64,000 bases of DNA from Flavobacterium sp. HJ-32-4 (GTDB lineage Bacteria > Bacteroidota > Bacteroidia > Flavobacteriales > Flavobacteriaceae): positions 1,240,001 through 1,304,000 of the forward strand of contig NZ_CP092832.1 of the NCBI RefSeq assembly GCF_022532105.1. Reading direction: 5' to 3'. Every line of letters starts with the position of its first letter. Position 1 is the first letter of the stretch. Of the stretch, positions 1 through 9,276 are shown piece by piece. The translations under genes and the position numbers were made by a program. The notes below the pieces were generated by a model. It had not been told where the DNA came from. It worked only from the letters and a program-made list of their open reading frames with translations, and made no database searches.

Positions 1-255
<255 letters not shown>

Positions 256-256
<1 letters not shown>

Positions 257-1383
257 TATCCCAGAAACGCAATCACGGTTGAGGTGATATAGGCCATCTG
301 CTCATCGTCGATTTCGGTGTGCATCGGAAGTGAAATCACTTCTTTTACCAACTGGTTCGTCACCGGGAAATCTTCTTCCTTATAACGCGCATCGGCATAG
401 GCTTTCTGGCTATGAAGCGGAATCGGGTAGTAGATCGCACACGGAATACCTTTTTCCACCAGATGCTGCATCAGCGCATCGCGGTCAGCGTCGATGATCC
501 GAAGGGTGTATTGGTGGAATACGTGGTCGTCGCCGTTTTCGTCAAACGCCGGTGTCACGATTTTCGGATGTCCGGCAAAGGCCTTGTTATATGCCGCCGC
601 CGCTTTCCGTCGTGCGGCGTTGTAGGCGTCGAGTTTGGGAAGTTTTACGTTGAGTACGCCAGCCTGGATGCTGTCGAGGCGCGAATTGACGCCCACCACA
701 TCATGGTGATAGCGCACATACATGCCGTGGTTCGCGATGCCGCGGATGGCATGGGCGAGGGCATCATCGTTGGTGAAGATGGCTCCACCGTCGCCGTAGC
801 AACCGAGGTTCTTGGAAGGGAAGAACGACGTAGCGGCTACGTGTCCGATAGCACCCGCCCGGAATTTTTGTCCTTTGTAGGTACACATCGCCCCAATCGC
901 CTGCGCGTTGTCTTCGATTACGAACAGGTTGTGTTCGGCAGCCAGGTCCATAATCGCTTCGATGTTGGCAGCACGACCGAAAAGGTGTACTGGCACGATG
1001 GCCTTCGTTTTCGGCGTAATCGCTTTCCGGATGGCGTCGATGGAAATGTTCATCGAGTCTTCCTCTACATCCACCAAAACCGGCGTCAATTGCAACAGGG
1101 CAATCACTTCAACGGTAGCGGCGAAGGTGAAGTCGGCCGTAATGACCTCGTCACCCGGTTGCAGGCCGAGGCCCATCATCGCGATCTGAAGGGCATCGGT
1201 TCCGTTGGCGCACGGGATGACGTGCTTCACGCCCAGGTAGTGTTCAAGGTTCTTCTGGAACTCTTGCACAAGGGGTCCGTTGATGTAGGTCGTCGTGTCG
1301 AGTACTTGTTGGATCGCGGCATCGACATCCGCTTTTATGTGGTCGTACTGCGTTTTGAGGTCGACCATTTGCAATTTTCTCAT
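256..1383 (-). CDS. DegT/DnrJ/EryC1/StrS-family PLP-dependent aminotransferase
   Basis: A 375-residue cytoplasmic enzyme of the sugar aminotransferase family, which transfers an amino group from glutamate to a keto-sugar nucleotide. The internal aldimine lysine is K191 in the motif SFFPSKNLGCYGDGGA. The segment IPCANGTDALQIAM forms the cofactor phosphate pocket, and VIEDNAQAIGA holds the acidic residue that pairs with the PLP ring nitrogen. The start MRKLQMVDLKTQYDHI was chosen because an upstream in-frame ATG adds 36 residues that do not look conserved and would lie upstream of the predicted promoter. The gene probably heads an operon with a small membrane protein and galE, consistent with surface-polysaccharide sugar synthesis. 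The exact sugar substrate cannot be read from the sequence. Confidence 0.92.
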
Positions 1384-1425
1384 CGAAGTAGGTTTTAGGT
1401 TGCGGATGCATCCGCGAAAGCGCCA

Positions 1426-1455
1426 CAAAAATAGCGATTTGCCGCCTGATGCCAA
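1426..1455 (-). promoter_or_regulatory. Bacteroidota-type promoter for the DegT gene
   Basis: On the minus strand TTG (1455-1453) and TATTTTTG (1433-1426) are separated by 19 bases. This matches the Bacteroidota sigma-A pattern of TTG or TTTG, 19-21 bases, TAnnTTTG. It lies about 42 bases upstream of the chosen aminotransferase start. Confidence 0.6.
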
Positions 1456-1502
1456 TGCGATATCTGCAAAAGAGCCGTATTTTAGCGGCACAAATTCCGT
1501 CG

Positions 1503-2732
1503 ATGTTTTTCCTTTATAACGTGTTGATGCATACCGTTGCCGCCCTTCTGCCGGTGGTGGCGTTGTTCAGTCGCAAGATGCGGTTGTTCGTCGACGGGCG
1601 CAGGCAAACTTTTTCGCGTCTGGAGGCGGCACTTTCCTCCCAACGACCTACGATCTGGTTCCACGCGGCGTCACTGGGCGAATACGAACAAGGACTTCCG
1701 GTGATGGAGCGTATGAAAGAACGGTTTCCGAACCACGCATTCGTGCTCACCTTTTTCTCGCCATCGGGTTATGAAGTGCGGAAAAACAACACGGTAGCCG
1801 ACGTGACGGTTTACCTTCCGCTCGACACAAAACGAAACGTAAAGCGCTTCCTCGACATCGTGCGTCCCGAGCAGGTGTTTTTCATCAAATATGAGTTTTG
1901 GCCGAACTACCTCGCCGCCCTTCGCAAACGCGGAACCCCAACCTATCTTATTTCGGGCATTTTTAGGGACAATCAGGTGTTTTTCAAATGGTACGGCGGC
2001 TTCTATCGGCGCGCGCTGGATGCGTTTACCCATTTCTTCGTGCAGCATTCGCGTGCAAAAGAATTGCTGGAGTCAATCGGCAAACGAAACGTAACCGTCT
2101 CGGGTGACACCCGTTTCGACCGTGTGGCAGCGATACTCGAAAAGGATAACCGACTTGATTTTATGGAAGCGTTCCTTGACGGAAAAACCGCGATCGTGGT
2201 CGGGAGTTCGTGGCCGAAAGACGAAGCCTTGTTGGCGTATTATATAAACGCCTCGGGGCATGACGTGCGGTTCATCATCGCGCCACACAACATCAAGCCG
2301 GAGCAGGTGGCGAAATTGCGGGCCTCTCTGCAAAAACCGACGGTGCTGTTTTCGGAGAAAGAAGGGAAAACACTCTCCGATTTTTCCGTCTTCATCGTGG
2401 ATACCATCGGCATCTTGACCAAAATATACAGCTATGCCGATATTGCGTATGTGGGTGGCGGTTTCGGAAACCCCGGGGTGCACAACCTGCTGGAGCCGGC
2501 GACCTTTGGCGTGCCGATCGTGCACGGACCGAATTACGCACATTTCGCTGAGGCGACGGCACTTGTAGAGATGGGGGCCTGCGCCGTTATTGAAGATGCC
2601 CCGTCGCTGGCTTTGGCGTTCGACACGCTGATTACCGATAGTTCCATCCGCGCGGACAAGGGGCACATCGCGCAGACGTTCGTGCAGATGAACCGCCACG
2701 CCGTTGACCGAATTATGACCTATTTCACATGA
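1503..2732 (+). CDS. waaA: 3-deoxy-D-manno-octulosonic acid (Kdo) transferase
   Basis: A 409-residue GT-B glycosyltransferase that adds Kdo to lipid A precursors on the cytoplasmic face of the inner membrane. It starts MFFLYNVLMHTVAAL, giving the usual N-terminal membrane anchor. Family landmarks follow in order: WFHAASLGEYEQ near residue 56, FSPSGYEV, EFWPNYL, a second Rossmann half with VVGSSWPKDE, and the donor-binding region YVGGGFGNPGVHNLLEPA close to the end. An upstream ATG in frame adds 18 residues that run across the promoter region and is less likely. The stop overlaps the start of the next gene (ATGA), forming a three-gene operon with a GNAT protein and a dipeptidyl-peptidase. Confidence 0.95.
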   Translation: MFFLYNVLMHTVAALLPVVALFSRKMRLFVDGRRQTFSRLEAALSSQRPTIWFHAASLGEYEQGLPVMERMKERFPNHAFVLTFFSPSGYEVRKNNTVADVTVYLPLDTKRNVKRFLDIVRPEQVFFIKYEFWPNYLAALRKRGTPTYLISGIFRDNQVFFKWYGGFYRRALDAFTHFFVQHSRAKELLESIGKRNVTVSGDTRFDRVAAILEKDNRLDFMEAFLDGKTAIVVGSSWPKDEALLAYYINASGHDVRFIIAPHNIKPEQVAKLRASLQKPTVLFSEKEGKTLSDFSVFIVDTIGILTKIYSYADIAYVGGGFGNPGVHNLLEPATFGVPIVHGPNYAHFAEATALVEMGACAVIEDAPSLALAFDTLITDSSIRADKGHIAQTFVQMNRHAVDRIMTYFT

Positions 2733-3187
2733 TTACCTTCCGTCCCATACAAAAAACAGACATACCGGATGTGGTTCGGATGATGGTCGATTTTTATGCC
2801 ATCGATGGCTACCCGATCGACACGGCCCATTCCACAAAATTGTGGGCACAGTTCGTCGAAAAACCGGATGCCGGGCGCGCGTGGCTCGTGTCATATAACG
2901 GAATCACCGCAGGATATCTGGTGTTAACGTTCATTTTCAGCTTTGAATACGGCGGTACCGTGGGCATCGTGGATGAGCTGTATATAAAGGATGTTTTCCG
3001 CGGACACGGAATCGGAAAAGCCGCAATTGCCTTCGCGCAGGAGGTGGCCGTCGACCTCGGGCTCCGCACGCTCTACCTCGAAGTCGAACCCCATAATGAA
3101 GTGGCCATACGCCTCTATCGGAACGCCGGTTTCCTTGAACACAAACGCGCCTCGATGCGCTTCCCTATTAATACTCCTTCCTCATGA
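2729..3187 (+). CDS. GNAT-family N-acetyltransferase
   Basis: A 152-residue cytoplasmic acyltransferase of the GNAT fold. The acetyl-CoA pyrophosphate loop is visible as DVFRGHGIGKAAIAFA (RGxGxG type), preceded by VDELYIKD, and the C-terminal part has LYLEVEPHNEVAIRLYRNAGF, the common last strand and helix of the fold. It overlaps waaA upstream and the S46 peptidase downstream by ATGA junctions, so the three are very probably co-translated. The acceptor substrate is unknown. The position next to waaA could hint at an envelope or peptide substrate, but that is only an inference from context. Confidence 0.88.
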   Translation: MITFRPIQKTDIPDVVRMMVDFYAIDGYPIDTAHSTKLWAQFVEKPDAGRAWLVSYNGITAGYLVLTFIFSFEYGGTVGIVDELYIKDVFRGHGIGKAAIAFAQEVAVDLGLRTLYLEVEPHNEVAIRLYRNAGFLEHKRASMRFPINTPSS

Positions 3188-5319
3188 AAGTACTGTTTCG
3201 TTTATTACTGCTTTTTGTTACCGTTTCCGTCAGCGCCCAACAGGGTGGCATGTGGATTCCGTCATTGCTTGACGGTTTCAACGAAAAGGAAATGAAATCG
3301 CTCGGCATGAAAATGTCGGTCAAAGACATTTATGACGTCAATCGTTCCAGCCTCAAAGACGCGGTGCCCCAATTTGATGGAGGCTGTACGTCGGAGGTGA
3401 TTTCTCCAAAGGGACTGCTGCTCACCAACCACCACTGCGGTTTCGACGCAATCCAGTCGCACTCGACGGTCGACCACGATTACCTCACCGATGGCTTTTG
3501 GGCGTATAAAATGGAAGACGAGTTGCCGAACCCCGGCATGGTCGTGATGTTCGTAGTAAAAATCGAAGATGTCACTGCGCAGGTGCTGGACGGTACCGCC
3601 GGATTGAGTGAGGCGGATAAGCAGAAGAAAATCCAGGAGAACATCGCGGCTACGACCAAGAGTTTCCCTAAGGAAGCGTGGCAGGAAAACAAGATCCGCA
3701 CGTTTTACGATGGCAACCAATACATCCTCTTCGTAACCGAGACCTTCCGCGACATCCGGTTGGTCGGCACGCCGCCTTCATCGATTGGGAAGTTCGGATC
3801 CGACACCGATAACTGGGTGTGGCCGCGGCATACAGGCGATTTTTCGCTGTTCCGGATTTATGCAGGAAAAGACAACCATCCGGCGGACTATTCGGCGGAT
3901 AATGTTCCGTATACCCCCAAACACTACCTGCCGGTATCGATGGACGGTGTGAAAGAGGGCGATTTCACCATGGTGCTCGGTTATCCGGGGCGCACCACCG
4001 AGTACCTCCCTTCCGTAGCAGTCGCCCAGATCGTAAACGACCTAGATCCAGCCAAGATCGAAGTGCGCGACAAGGCATTGAAAGTAGTCGATGGGTTCAT
4101 GCGAAAAGACAACGCCATCAAGATACAGTATGCGGCGAAGTACGCGTCGATTGCCAACTATTGGAAGAAATGGCAGGGCGAGGTGCTCGGACTTAAGAAG
4201 TCGGATGCCGTAAAAAAGAAGCAGCAACAGGAGGCGGCGTTTACCCAGCGTTTGACAGAGAAAGGCAAACAGGCGGAATATGGCAACCTGCTGCCGGATC
4301 TTGCCAAGAATTATGCGGAATTTGCACCGTATGCATTGGCGCGGGATTACTTTACGGAAATCGCGCTTCGCAATACCGAATTGCTGAGTGTGGCCTATAA
4401 GATGTACCAGCTTGAGCAGTTGCTGAACACCAAGGGTGAAGCGGCCTTTGAGGCGCGACGCACCGAGTTGACGACCGGACTGGGTGAATTCTATAAAGAT
4501 TTCAATCCGGAAGTAGACCGGAACGTAGCCGCGCAGTTGATGCAATTGTACCTGACCAAATATCCAAAGGCCTTTCTTCCGGCCGGAATGGAGAACGTAA
4601 ATGCAAATGACCTGGTAGCGGATGTCTATTCGCGTTCGCAATTGACGAGCTTTGACGGAGCCAAGAAACTGTTGGAGGGTACGTCGAAAGAAGTGTTGGA
4701 AAAACTGCATGCTGACCCTGCATTCGCCGTCCTGGCGAAAATGGCGGATAGTTATGTGAAGCAGGTAGCGCCTAAATATGAGGAAATCAACCTGCGGATC
4801 ATCGGCCTGCAGCGCACCTATATGAAGGCGCAGATCGAAATGAACGAAGGGAGGAAACTCTTCCCGGATGCCAACAGCACCCTCCGCGTCACGTATGGGA
4901 AAGTCAAAGGGTATGAGCCGAGGGATGCCGTTTCCTATGGCGCGATGACCTATTTGGATGGCGTCATCGAAAAGTATATTCCGGGGGATTATGAGTTTGA
5001 TGTGCCGAAGAAGCTACTTGAGTTATACGAACGCAAAGACTACGGTCCGTATGGAGTGAAAGGGAAGATGCCTGTTGCCTTTATAGGCACGAACCACACC
5101 ACCGGCGGAAACTCCGGAAGTCCGGCCGTCGACGCCCGTGGTAACCTGATTGGACTGAACTTTGACCGGGTTTGGGAAGGCACGATGAGTGATGTGTATT
5201 ATGACCCCTCTATTTGCCGGAATATCATGGTGGATATCCGCTATGTGCTCTTCATCATCGATAAATTTGCGGGAGCAAAAAATTTAATTGATGAAATGAA
5301 GTTGGTGCATCCAAAATAA
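3184..5319 (+). CDS. dpp11: S46-family dipeptidyl-peptidase, DPP11-type (Asp/Glu at P1)
   Basis: A 711-residue exported serine peptidase. The signal peptide MKVLFRLLLLFVTVSVSA is followed by QQGGMW, the mature start typical of S46 enzymes. The trypsin-like catalytic His is in TNHHCGFD (residues 83-84) and the nucleophile is in TTGGNSGSPA. Exactly 18 residues after that serine lies an arginine (GLNFDRVWEG). In Porphyromonas gingivalis this position is Arg673 in DPP11 and Gly in DPP7, and Arg gives specificity for acidic P1 residues. The enzyme should release X-Asp or X-Glu dipeptides in the periplasm during peptide feeding. The length agrees with the family (about 720). It is the last gene of the waaA operon. 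Confidence 0.93.
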   Translation: MKVLFRLLLLFVTVSVSAQQGGMWIPSLLDGFNEKEMKSLGMKMSVKDIYDVNRSSLKDAVPQFDGGCTSEVISPKGLLLTNHHCGFDAIQSHSTVDHDYLTDGFWAYKMEDELPNPGMVVMFVVKIEDVTAQVLDGTAGLSEADKQKKIQENIAATTKSFPKEAWQENKIRTFYDGNQYILFVTETFRDIRLVGTPPSSIGKFGSDTDNWVWPRHTGDFSLFRIYAGKDNHPADYSADNVPYTPKHYLPVSMDGVKEGDFTMVLGYPGRTTEYLPSVAVAQIVNDLDPAKIEVRDKALKVVDGFMRKDNAIKIQYAAKYASIANYWKKWQGEVLGLKKSDAVKKKQQQEAAFTQRLTEKGKQAEYGNLLPDLAKNYAEFAPYALARDYFTEIALRNTELLSVAYKMYQLEQLLNTKGEAAFEARRTELTTGLGEFYKDFNPEVDRNVAAQLMQLYLTKYPKAFLPAGMENVNANDLVADVYSRSQLTSFDGAKKLLEGTSKEVLEKLHADPAFAVLAKMADSYVKQVAPKYEEINLRIIGLQRTYMKAQIEMNEGRKLFPDANSTLRVTYGKVKGYEPRDAVSYGAMTYLDGVIEKYIPGDYEFDVPKKLLELYERKDYGPYGVKGKMPVAFIGTNHTTGGNSGSPAVDARGNLIGLNFDRVWEGTMSDVYYDPSICRNIMVDIRYVLFIIDKFAGAKNLIDEMKLVHPK

Positions 5320-5493
5320 AAAGATATTGATAATGAGTGGGTTGGATGTATTTCCCGAAGAACTGTTATAGGGAAGTTAAAAAAAATCCCCATTAAGACG
5401 AATTTGGCACGGTGTTTGTTACCTGGTGCTCGGACGAACGATAGAGGTTTCGAAAAAAGTTGAAAAAATAATTTTAACGAATTGAAAAATTTT

Positions 5494-5501
5494 TATCTTT
5501 G
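5494..5501 (+). promoter_or_regulatory. -7 promoter element of the Ala/Thr/Asp-rich lipoprotein
   Basis: TATCTTTG fits the Bacteroidota -7 consensus TAnnTTTG and lies 37 bases before the ATG at 5539. The surrounding 100 bases are very AT-rich. A good -33 partner at 19-21 bases is not obvious. Confidence 0.5.
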
Positions 5502-5538
5502 CCACGAATTAATAATTAACCTTTTATATTTAAGTAAG

Positions 5539-5745
5539 ATGAAAAAAGTAATTTTGAGCGTTATCGCTATCGCTGCTCTGACTGTTGTTTCTTGCAAGAA
5601 AGAAGCTGAAAACACTGAAGCTGCTGCTGACACTACTGCTGTAGCTCCTGAGGCTCCTGCTGACACTACAGCTGCTCCTGCTGCTGACACTACAGCTGCT
5701 GCTGCTGATACTACTGCTGCTCCTGCTGAAGCTGCTAAGAAGTAA
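5539..5745 (+). CDS. small Ala/Thr/Asp-rich lipoprotein
   Basis: A 68-residue protein. It starts MKKVILSVIAIAALTVVSC, a signal peptide ending in a lipobox-like VVSC, so the mature protein would be acylated at Cys19. After KKEAEN the rest is low complexity, built from repeats of the type ADTTAAP and ending AEAAKK. No globular domain is expected. An in-frame ATG further upstream adds 19 residues but overlaps the -7 promoter element, so the later start was chosen. It stands alone between the dpp11 operon and a convergent YegP-like gene and has its own terminator. Short, abundant lipoproteins of this composition occur in flavobacteria, but the role is unknown. Confidence 0.85.
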   Translation: MKKVILSVIAIAALTVVSCKKEAENTEAAADTTAVAPEAPADTTAAPAADTTAAAADTTAAPAEAAKK

Positions 5746-5768
5746 TTAGCACCCGCTAATAAAAACAA

Positions 5769-5795
5769 AGCTCCGCATTGCGGGGCTTTTTTTTT
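5769..5795. terminator. intrinsic terminator between convergent genes
   Basis: An 8-base stem (AGCTCCGC with GCGGGGCT, one G-U pair) with a three-base loop is followed by a run of nine T on the plus strand. On the minus strand the same hairpin is followed by TTGTTTTTATT, so it probably serves both the lipoprotein and the YegP-like gene. Confidence 0.85.
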
Positions 5796-5800
5796 GGGCT

Positions 5801-6148
5801 TTACCCAGGGAAAAGAAGGGAGGTGTTTGAAAAGTCGAGCGTTTCGGCAAGTGGCGCCGTCTTGCGTACTTCGTCGCAGGCTTTTTGTAAAAGCAACTCA
5901 GTAGTGAACTTACGGCTTGTTGCCAGGACCTCGCCGTCGAGCACAATGCGAAATAGGAACTTTCCGCCGGCCGCCTTCGCCGTTTCAAATTGGGTTTGCT
6001 CCAACTGCTGCGCCAGCCGCGCAATACCCGCTTCGCACGCCTCTTTCGATTCGTATCCGAGGCTACTCAGGATCACTTTTCCTTTCCGCGACGTAAATTC
6101 GAATTTGTAGTCTCCGTTTAGTTTGGTGCTAATGACAAACGCGCCCAT
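5801..6148 (-). CDS. YegP/DUF1508-family protein
   Basis: A 115-residue cytoplasmic protein of the UPF0339 (YegP) type. Two DUF1508-like units are visible: residues 1-50 (GAFVISTKLNGDYKFEF, then SRKGKVILSSLGYESKEAC) and residues 60-105 (KFLFRIVLDGEVLATSR, then a helix). Each has the pattern of a substrate-like strand, a turn with K/NG, and a helix rich in alanine. The start MGAFVIST was chosen because the longer frame upstream runs through the tRNA terminator and the end of tRNA-Leu. The biochemical role of the family is not established. The gene is monocistronic, convergent with the lipoprotein. Confidence 0.85.
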   Translation of the reverse strand: MGAFVISTKLNGDYKFEFTSRKGKVILSSLGYESKEACEAGIARLAQQLEQTQFETAKAAGGKFLFRIVLDGEVLATSRKFTTELLLQKACDEVRKTAPLAETLDFSNTSLLFPG

Positions 6149-6156
6149 ATCAGAAA

Positions 6157-6183
6157 TAAAAAAAGCCCCAGTAGTTGGGGCTT
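6157..6183 (-). terminator. intrinsic terminator after the tRNA pair
   Basis: Read on the minus strand, AAGCCCCA and TGGGGCTT form an 8-base stem with a five-base loop, followed by a run of eight T. It lies just downstream of tRNA-Leu and just upstream of the YegP-like start. Confidence 0.85.
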
Positions 6184-6189
6184 GTGCTG

Positions 6190-6275
6190 TACTCAAGGTG
6201 GGACTTGAACCCACACGGACATTGCTGTCCACTGGATTTTAAGTCCAGCGTGTCTACCGATTCCACCACTCGAGC
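6190..6275 (-). tRNA. tRNA-Leu (anticodon UAA)
   Basis: An 86-base tRNA with a long variable arm, as expected for leucine. The anticodon stem CTGGA/TCCAG encloses the loop CTTAAAA with anticodon TAA. The T arm reads GTGGG TTCAAGT CCCAC. The acceptor stem GCTCGAG pairs with CTTGAGT. No CCA is encoded. It is transcribed together with tRNA-Gly(GCC), which lies 16 bases upstream on the same strand. Confidence 0.97.
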
Positions 6276-6291
6276 AAATAGGTAGAATTTG

Positions 6292-6364
6292 AGCGAAAAA
6301 CGGGATTCGAACCCGCGACCTCCACCTTGGCAAGGTGGCGCTCTACCAACTGAGCTATTTTCGC
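6292..6364 (-). tRNA. tRNA-Gly (anticodon GCC)
   Basis: A 73-base tRNA. The acceptor stem GCGAAAA pairs with TTTTCGC; the anticodon stem CCACC/GGTGG encloses TTGCCAA with anticodon GCC; the T arm is GCGGG TTCGAAT CCCGT. The discriminator base is T and CCA is not encoded. It is the promoter-proximal member of a two-tRNA transcript. Confidence 0.97.
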
Positions 6365-6402
6365 ATGATGTAAAAGAACGTGCAACCCTGTGATTGCGGA
6401 GG

Positions 6403-6432
6403 CAAATTTAATACTAAAATCGGATAGTGCAA
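6403..6432 (-). promoter_or_regulatory. promoter for the tRNA-Gly/tRNA-Leu transcript
   Basis: On the minus strand TTG (6432-6430) and TAAATTTG (6410-6403) are spaced by 19 bases, a good match to the Bacteroidota promoter. The tRNA begins 38 bases further on. Confidence 0.65.
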
Positions 6433-6513
6433 GGTTTTTTGCTAAAAAATGCACGATTGATTTGTAAGTCATTCTCGCTCAAACCAAAGCCAATACCAGG
6501 CTTGGTTTCTTTC

Positions 6514-9120
6514 TTATTTCTTCACCAGCATCCGGCGAATCTCGTTCAGTTTCATCAACGCTTCAACCGGCGTTAGGGTATTGATATCAAGATTCACAAT
6601 CTCATCACGAATCTCCTCCAACAGCGGATCGTCAAGGTTAAAGAAGCTCAATTGCATTTCTTCCTTTTCACTCCGGATGCCGTTCAGCGCGTCACCTGAA
6701 TGGTTCTTTTCGAGTTTCTTGAGGAGTTTCTGCGCCTTTGCCACTACCGTTTGCGGCATGCCGGCCATACGCGCCACATGGATACCGAAGCTGTGGGCGC
6801 TGCCGCCTTCTATCAGTTTCCGTAAGAACAACACATTGTCTTTCAGTTCTTTGACCGATACGTTGAAGTTGCGGATCCGCGGCAAAATATCCGTCATCTC
6901 ATTCAACTCGTGGTAATGCGTCGCAAACAGCGTTTTCGGTCGTCCGGGGTGCTCGTGCAGGTATTCGGCAATGGCCCACGCAATCGAAATGCCATCGTAG
7001 GTGCTGGTACCCCGTCCGATTTCATCGAGCAACACCAGACTACGGTCCGAGAGGTTGTTGAGGATCGACGCCGTTTCGTTCATCTCGACCATAAATGTCG
7101 ATTCGCCCATCGAGATGTTGTCGGAGGCACCTACCCGCGTGAAAATTTTGTCCACCATGCCCATGCGTACCTCGTCTGCCGGAACGAAGCATCCCATCTG
7201 GGCCAACAGCACAATCAGCGCCGTCTGTCGCAGTATGGCGGATTTACCCGACATGTTCGGTCCGGTAATCATGATGATCTGCTGCGCCTCGCGGTCAAGA
7301 AACACATCGTTACTGATGTACGAGGTGCCGACCGGAAGTTGTTTTTCGATCACCGGGTGCCGGCCTCCTTTGATTTCGAGTTCGAACGAATCGTCTATCA
7401 ACGGCTCGGTATAGTGCTGGTCAAGGGCCAACTGGGCAAACGACGCCAGACAGTCGAGTTGCGCGATGAGGTGGGCGTTGAGTTGCACGGGTTTGATGTA
7501 CGTAGCAATCCAATGCACTAATTGCTCGAACAGCTCGGTTTCGAGTTTGTGGATTTTTTCCTCCGCCCCGAGTATCTTCGTTTCATATTCCTTCAGTTCC
7601 TCGGTGATGTAGCGCTCGGCATTCACCAGGGTTTGCTTGCGGATCCATTCGGTTGGGACTTTATCTTTATGCGTGTTCCGGACTTCAATATAGTAACCGA
7701 ATACGTTGTTGAATGAAATCTTGAGCGAGGCGATGCCCGTGCGTTCTGCTTCCCGGCTTTCGATCCGTTCGAGCACCTCCTTGCCGGATGTGGAAATCGA
7801 GCGGAGTTCGTCAAGGTCCGGATGTACGCCCGCCGCGATGGCATTTCCTTTTGCAATGGCTACCGGCGCGTCCGGATGCAGGGTAGCGCGTATCTTCTCC
7901 CGCAGCAATTCGCATCCGTGTAAATTGTCGCCCATAAAACGAAGCGCCTCATTCCCGCTTTTCAGCGCCATTTCCTTGATAGGGAGGATAGCGTCGAGTG
8001 AATCACAAAGGTAGATGACTTCCCGTGGACTCACTTTCCCGGTTGCCAATTTCGAGATCAGTCGCTCCAGATCCGAAATGAGCCGGATCTGTTGCTGCAA
8101 CGCCCGGAGCGTGTCGGGCTGTTCCTTGAAATACCGCACCACGGCATGTCGTTCCCGTATTTTCACGATGTCTTTCAAAGGAAGCGCCAGCCAGCGTTTC
8201 AGCAGGCGTCCGCCCATAGGCGACAGCGTCCGGTCGATGACGTCGAGCAGGGTGACCGCGTTTGGATTGGTGCTGCCATACAGCTCGAGGTTGCGGATGG
8301 TGAAACGATCCATCCAAACATAGGCATCCTCTGCGATGCGCTGTAAAGCGGAAATATGTTGCAGGCGGTCGTGGCGCGTCTCCGATAAATAATACAGGAT
8401 GGCACCCGAGGCAACGATGCCGTCGGAAAGGTCATCCACGCCAAAACCCTTCAGGGAATTCGTCTTGAAATGCCGGGTAAGGGTCTCTACCGCGTAGTCG
8501 TCTTTGTACACCCAATCTTCGAGGAAAAACAGATGGTGGTCGTCGCCAAACGCCTCGCGAAACGCAGATTTACATTGTTTAGGGACGAGGATTTCGCTCG
8601 GACTGAAATTCCGGAGGAGCTTGTCGATATAGTCCGGGGTGCCCTGTGCAGTCAGGAATTCGCCGGTGGTGACATCCAGAAAAGCGACGCCGAGTTGTTT
8701 CTTTCCAAAACTCACCGACGCCAGGAAGTTGTTCGATTTCGACTGCAATACCTCGTCATTGAACGCCACACCCGGTGTGACCAATTCCGTAACGCCGCGC
8801 TTGACGATTGTTTTGGTCATTTTGGGATCCTCCAATTGGTCGCAGATGGCGACACGGAGTCCGGCTTTTACCAGTTTGGGGAGATAGGTGTTCAGGGAAT
8901 GATGCGGAAACCCGGCCAGTGCCGTCTCACTTTCGCTTCCGTTCCCCCGTTTTGTCAGGATGATACCGAGGATGCGCGAGGCCCGGATGGCATCTTCTCC
9001 AAAGGTTTCGTAAAAATCGCCCACGCGAAACAAGAGGCAGGCATCGGGATACTTGGCCTTGATCTCGTTATACTGCTTCATCAGGGGCGTTTCTTTCGCG
9101 GCTTTTTCCTTTGCTGACAA
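6514..9120 (-). CDS. mutS: DNA mismatch repair protein MutS
   Basis: A full-length 868-residue mismatch-recognition ATPase. The N-terminal mismatch-binding domain has [18 protein letters not shown] and the conserved Phe-x-Glu wedge in [12 protein letters not shown]. The C-terminal ABC-type ATPase has Walker A in [15 protein letters not shown] around residue 619, the signature region ([16 protein letters not shown]), Walker B ([17 protein letters not shown]) and the ATHYHEL switch His. MutS acts on the chromosome with MutL to start mismatch repair. The gene stands alone. A weak hairpin (about 6480-6508) lies after its stop, but without a clear T-run on this strand. All key residues look intact. 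Confidence 0.98.
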   Translation of the reverse strand: MSAKEKAAKETPLMKQYNEIKAKYPDACLLFRVGDFYETFGEDAIRASRILGIILTKRGNGSESETALAGFPHHSLNTYLPKLVKAGLRVAICDQLEDPKMTKTIVKRGVTELVTPGVAFNDEVLQSKSNNFLASVSFGKKQLGVAFLDVTTGEFLTAQGTPDYIDKLLRNFSPSEILVPKQCKSAFREAFGDDHHLFFLEDWVYKDDYAVETLTRHFKTNSLKGFGVDDLSDGIVASGAILYYLSETRHDRLQHISALQRIAEDAYVWMDRFTIRNLELYGSTNPNAVTLLDVIDRTLSPMGGRLLKRWLALPLKDIVKIRERHAVVRYFKEQPDTLRALQQQIRLISDLERLISKLATGKVSPREVIYLCDSLDAILPIKEMALKSGNEALRFMGDNLHGCELLREKIRATLHPDAPVAIAKGNAIAAGVHPDLDELRSISTSGKEVLERIESREAERTGIASLKISFNNVFGYYIEVRNTHKDKVPTEWIRKQTLVNAERYITEELKEYETKILGAEEKIHKLETELFEQLVHWIATYIKPVQLNAHLIAQLDCLASFAQLALDQHYTEPLIDDSFELEIKGGRHPVIEKQLPVGTSYISNDVFLDREAQQIIMITGPNMSGKSAILRQTALIVLLAQMGCFVPADEVRMGMVDKIFTRVGASDNISMGESTFMVEMNETASILNNLSDRSLVLLDEIGRGTSTYDGISIAWAIAEYLHEHPGRPKTLFATHYHELNEMTDILPRIRNFNVSVKELKDNVLFLRKLIEGGSAHSFGIHVARMAGMPQTVVAKAQKLLKKLEKNHSGDALNGIRSEKEEMQLSFFNLDDPLLEEIRDEIVNLDINTLTPVEALMKLNEIRRMLVKK

Positions 9121-9243
9121 ATCGTTGGTTTTTTGGATGACGGTACGGGAACCGCGAATTTAAGTAATTTACAGTGTATGTATTAGCGCCAAAATTTAAA
9201 ATTTATTTATGAAAAAAACCCCGCAGCCATTGGCAAATATTGC

Positions 9244-9251
9244 TACATTTG
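9244..9251 (+). promoter_or_regulatory. -7 promoter element of the DUF1573 gene
   Basis: TACATTTG matches TAnnTTTG and lies 25 bases before the ATG at 9277. No convincing -33 element is seen at the usual distance. Confidence 0.5.
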
Positions 9252-9276
9252 CTCAAACCAATTTATTATTCACCAC

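Noticed and set aside
412..1398. A 328-codon frame opposite the DegT aminotransferase
   Set aside because: The minus-strand gene is complete with its PLP lysine and promoter; the plus-strand frame has no recognisable domain.
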